This document shows, one piece after another, positions 34,267-36,025 of a stretch of DNA of 36,025 bases. Under the pieces are notes generated by a model. That model had not been told where the DNA came from. It saw nothing but the letters and a program-made list of their open reading frames with translations, and did not search any database. The stretch spans positions 1 through 36,025 of the forward strand of contig CALVNS010000024.1 of assembly GCA_944349855.1 (NCBI GenBank), in the 5' to 3' direction. Within the stretch, counting starts at the first letter, position 1. Every line of letters begins with the position of its first letter. This DNA is from an uncultured Eubacteriales bacterium (GTDB lineage Bacteria; Bacillota; Clostridia; Christensenellales; Aristaeellaceae). The translations under genes and the position numbers were made by a program.

Positions 34267-34965
34267 ATGGGCTTCATGACGAACCTGAAGGGGAACAAGG
34301 CGTATGCCGCGCATACGCGTGGCAAACTCGACGAGGCGCGTAAACTGTACGAGGAAGCATACCGTGAGGGATTGAACTTGCCCAAGATTCTGTATGGATA
34401 CTCTGTGCTGCTGCTGCGCTGTGAAGAATATGAAAAGGCGCTGGAGGTCCTGCGCCGCATGGAGAAGGCCCCAGGCCTTACGCCGGAACTGCGCACACAG
34501 ATGCTGACCAACTATGCGATCGTCTGCTGGAAGCGTGGCAACACGGATCGGGCGGTCGAGGTCTTGCAGGAGTTGCACCGCAAAAAGAAGAATGGCGCGA
34601 TCTATGGGACGCTGGGCTTTTTGCTGATTGAGCAAGGCAATACAGAAGAAGCCCTACGCTATAACGAGGAAGCGCTGGATTACGACGAAGAGGATCCCGT
34701 CTTTCTGGACAACATGGGGCAGGTCTATTATCGTCTGGTGGGCGACAAGGAAAAGGCGAAGCCGTACTTTGACAAGGCGCTCAAGCTCAAGCCATCGGCG
34801 ATCGATACGAACTACTTCCTGGCCCTGTACGACGAAGAGGCAGGCGACCGCAAAGCGGCGATGGAAAAGTTGCGCACCGCGCAGGAGGGAAAGTTCTCCC
34901 CGCTTAATTACGCACGGCCGGAGATGATTCGCGACAAGATCGCGGAGTTGGAAGCCGATGCCTGA
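34267..34965 (+). CDS. Tetratricopeptide repeat protein
   Basis: A 232-residue soluble protein made almost wholly of TPR-type helix pairs: AAHTRGKLDEARKLYEEAY, SVLLLRCEEYEKALEVLRRM, NYAIVCWKRGNTDRAVEVLQ, GFLLIEQGNTEEALRYNEEA and a last one ending in AKPYFDKALKLKP. There is no signal peptide and no catalytic domain. TPR arrays mediate protein contacts. It starts three bases after the mrfB stop with GGGAGGG upstream, so it belongs to the mrfAB transcript; a role with the repair pair is possible but unproven. Confidence 0.85.
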   Translation: MGFMTNLKGNKAYAAHTRGKLDEARKLYEEAYREGLNLPKILYGYSVLLLRCEEYEKALEVLRRMEKAPGLTPELRTQMLTNYAIVCWKRGNTDRAVEVLQELHRKKKNGAIYGTLGFLLIEQGNTEEALRYNEEALDYDEEDPVFLDNMGQVYYRLVGDKEKAKPYFDKALKLKPSAIDTNYFLALYDEEAGDRKAAMEKLRTAQEGKFSPLNYARPEMIRDKIAELEADA

Positions 34966-35015
34966 GAGGACGGGCTCCGACGCCTGCTGCTGGTCAATCA
35001 GAGCGAAAAACAGAC

Positions 35016-35044
35016 GTGACATCCGAGTGCCAATCGGCTATAAT
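35016..35044 (+). promoter_or_regulatory. Promoter of the isomerase/epimerase gene
   Basis: GTGACA (35016-35021), a 17-base spacer and a perfect TATAAT (35039-35044). The leader is about 40 bases. No separate terminator was found after the TPR gene. Confidence 0.85.
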
Positions 35045-35091
35045 GAGCATATCATGCGTGCACAGACCAAAGAATGACAGGAGGTATTTCC

Positions 35092-35913
35092 ATGGAAAAG
35101 CGTCCCGTTGCGTATCAGCTCTATTCCGCCCGCGATGAAGCGGCAAAGGACCTGGATGGGGTGCTGGCTGCCCTCAAAAAGATGGGATATGACGGCGTGG
35201 AGTTTGCCGGCTTTTACGGGCATAGCGCCGAGGAGATCAAGGCGTTGCTTGAACGGCATGGGCTGCGCGCGATCTCCAGCCATGTCCCCTTTGCGCAGAT
35301 CGAGGCCGATATGTTCGGCGTCATCGCCTATCACCAGGCCATCGGATGCCCGCATATCGCCATCCCATACCTGGACGATGCGACGCGCCCTGGCTCCATC
35401 GGCTTTGGCAAGACGCTGGCCGTCATCCATCGCTTTGCGCGCCTGATGAAGGAGGCCGGCCTGACGCTGTTGTATCACAACCATGACTTTGAATTCGTAC
35501 AGATCAGCGGGCAATATGGCCTGGACTTCCTGTATGACGCCGTGCCCGCGGATCTGCTCAAGACCGAACTGGATGTGTGTTGGGTTAAGTATGCCGGAGA
35601 AGATCCCGCAGCCTACATCCGCAAGTATGCAGGCCGCTGCCCAGTCGTGCACCTCAAGGATTATGTGGGCGTGAAGGGCGATACTGCGCCCTATGCGTTG
35701 ATCGGCATCGACGAGGGAGAAAAGAAGGACACGCAGGCATTTGAATTCCGGCCCGTGGGCTATGGCTGCCAGGACGTGCAGAGCGTTTTGGAGGCTGGTA
35801 TCGAAAGCGGCGCGCAGTGGTTCGTCGTCGAACAGGATTTGTCGGTGGGACGTACGCCGCTGGAGGCGGCCGAGATGAGCATCGGAACTCTGAAGAAACT
35901 GGGCCTGAAGTAA
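35092..35913 (+). CDS. Sugar phosphate isomerase/epimerase (TIM barrel)
   Basis: A 273-residue protein of the xylose-isomerase-like/AP-endonuclease-2 TIM-barrel family. Strand ends carry likely metal and substrate residues: VEFAGFYG near the N-terminus, YHNHDFEF in the middle, ELDVCWVKYAG, VVHLKDY, and WFVVEQD near the end. Members interconvert sugars, inositols or hydroxypyruvate-like compounds; the exact substrate cannot be assigned. ACAGGAGG lies before the ATG at 35092, which is preferred over the in-frame ATG at 35074. It has its own promoter and terminator and no pathway neighbours. Confidence 0.88.
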   Translation: MEKRPVAYQLYSARDEAAKDLDGVLAALKKMGYDGVEFAGFYGHSAEEIKALLERHGLRAISSHVPFAQIEADMFGVIAYHQAIGCPHIAIPYLDDATRPGSIGFGKTLAVIHRFARLMKEAGLTLLYHNHDFEFVQISGQYGLDFLYDAVPADLLKTELDVCWVKYAGEDPAAYIRKYAGRCPVVHLKDYVGVKGDTAPYALIGIDEGEKKDTQAFEFRPVGYGCQDVQSVLEAGIESGAQWFVVEQDLSVGRTPLEAAEMSIGTLKKLGLK

Positions 35914-35955
35914 AAAGAACGCCCGACGGATTGCAATCCGTCGGGCATTCTTTTT
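35912..35955 (+). terminator. Terminator of the isomerase/epimerase gene
   Basis: A perfect 11-bp stem GCCCGACGGAT/ATCCGTCGGGC (35921-35931 with 35936-35946) around TGCA. AAAAAGAA on the left and TTCTTTTT on the right extend it, so it can work in both directions. Confidence 0.95.
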
Positions 35956-35965
35956 GTATAAAGAA

Positions 35966-35988
35966 AACCACTCGCTAGGCGAGTGGTT
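35966..35988 (-). terminator. Terminator of a minus-strand gene beyond the window
   Basis: A perfect ten-bp stem AACCACTCGC/GCGAGTGGTT with loop TAG. On the minus strand it is followed by TTCTTT, while the plus strand continues CAAAAAAG. It therefore suits a convergent gene to the right. The last 37 bases hold no recognisable coding sequence. Confidence 0.7.
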
Positions 35989-36025
35989 CAAAAAAGCCTA
36001 TGGCGGTGAAAATGATAAAAAAACT

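Overview
The window is a gene-dense stretch of GC-rich chromosome. It looks like a Gram-positive-lineage anaerobe of the Bacillota, most likely class Clostridia. The grounds are a ctsR-mcsA-mcsB-clpC stress operon behind a CtsR operator, a clostridial-order Rnf cluster (…G-E-A-B), an mreBCD-PBP2-rodA elongation cluster, an mrfA-mrfB repair pair, strong AGGAGG-type ribosome binding sites and several TTG or GTG starts. Genus-level placement is not possible from the sequence alone. I found no CRISPR array, insertion sequence, rRNA or tRNA.

Layout. 1-2438: the end of a Rnf ferredoxin:NAD+ oxidoreductase operon (rnfG tail, rnfE, rnfA, rnfB) closed by a strong terminator. 2738-3295: a small P-loop kinase-like gene. 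3317-7362 (minus strand): an MFS transporter that seems to have lost an internal segment, an XRE/TPR regulator, a CPA2-type cation:proton antiporter and a PII-like small protein. 7606-16557: a long plus-strand run, maf-mreB-mreC-mreD-mrdA(PBP2)-minD-rodA-queH-unknown, with one recognisable promoter before maf and one terminator at the end. 16654-18776: an adaptor/permease pair of the MacA/MacB (YknX/YknZ) type with no ATPase beside it. 19201-20322: an orphan MsmX/UgpC-type sugar-ABC ATPase with its own strong promoter. 20408-21600: a small kinase and a GNAT acetyltransferase. 22002-24391: a PucR/CdaR-type regulator and an S41 C-terminal processing peptidase. 24544-29034: ctsR-mcsA-mcsB-clpC. 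29281-30813: an O-antigen-ligase-like membrane protein. 30848-34965: mrfA-mrfB plus a TPR protein. 35092-35913: a sugar phosphate isomerase/epimerase, followed by two back-to-back terminators.

How the genes work together. The Rnf complex and the antiporter both act on ion gradients at the membrane. The maf-rodA block supplies the rod-shape elongation machinery: MreB filament, MreC/MreD scaffold, and the PBP2 transpeptidase with the RodA glycosyltransferase. The CtsR operon supplies heat-shock protein quality control by arginine phosphorylation and ClpC unfolding. MrfA/MrfB form a helicase-nuclease repair pair. I do not see a convincing wholly new multi-gene system. The best leads are the promoter/terminator inverted repeat at 4426-4482, the ATPase-less adaptor/permease pair, the antiporter/PII-like pair, the conserved-looking unknown gene coupled to queH, minD inside the elongasome operon without minC or minE, and apparent lesions in rnfG and the MFS gene.
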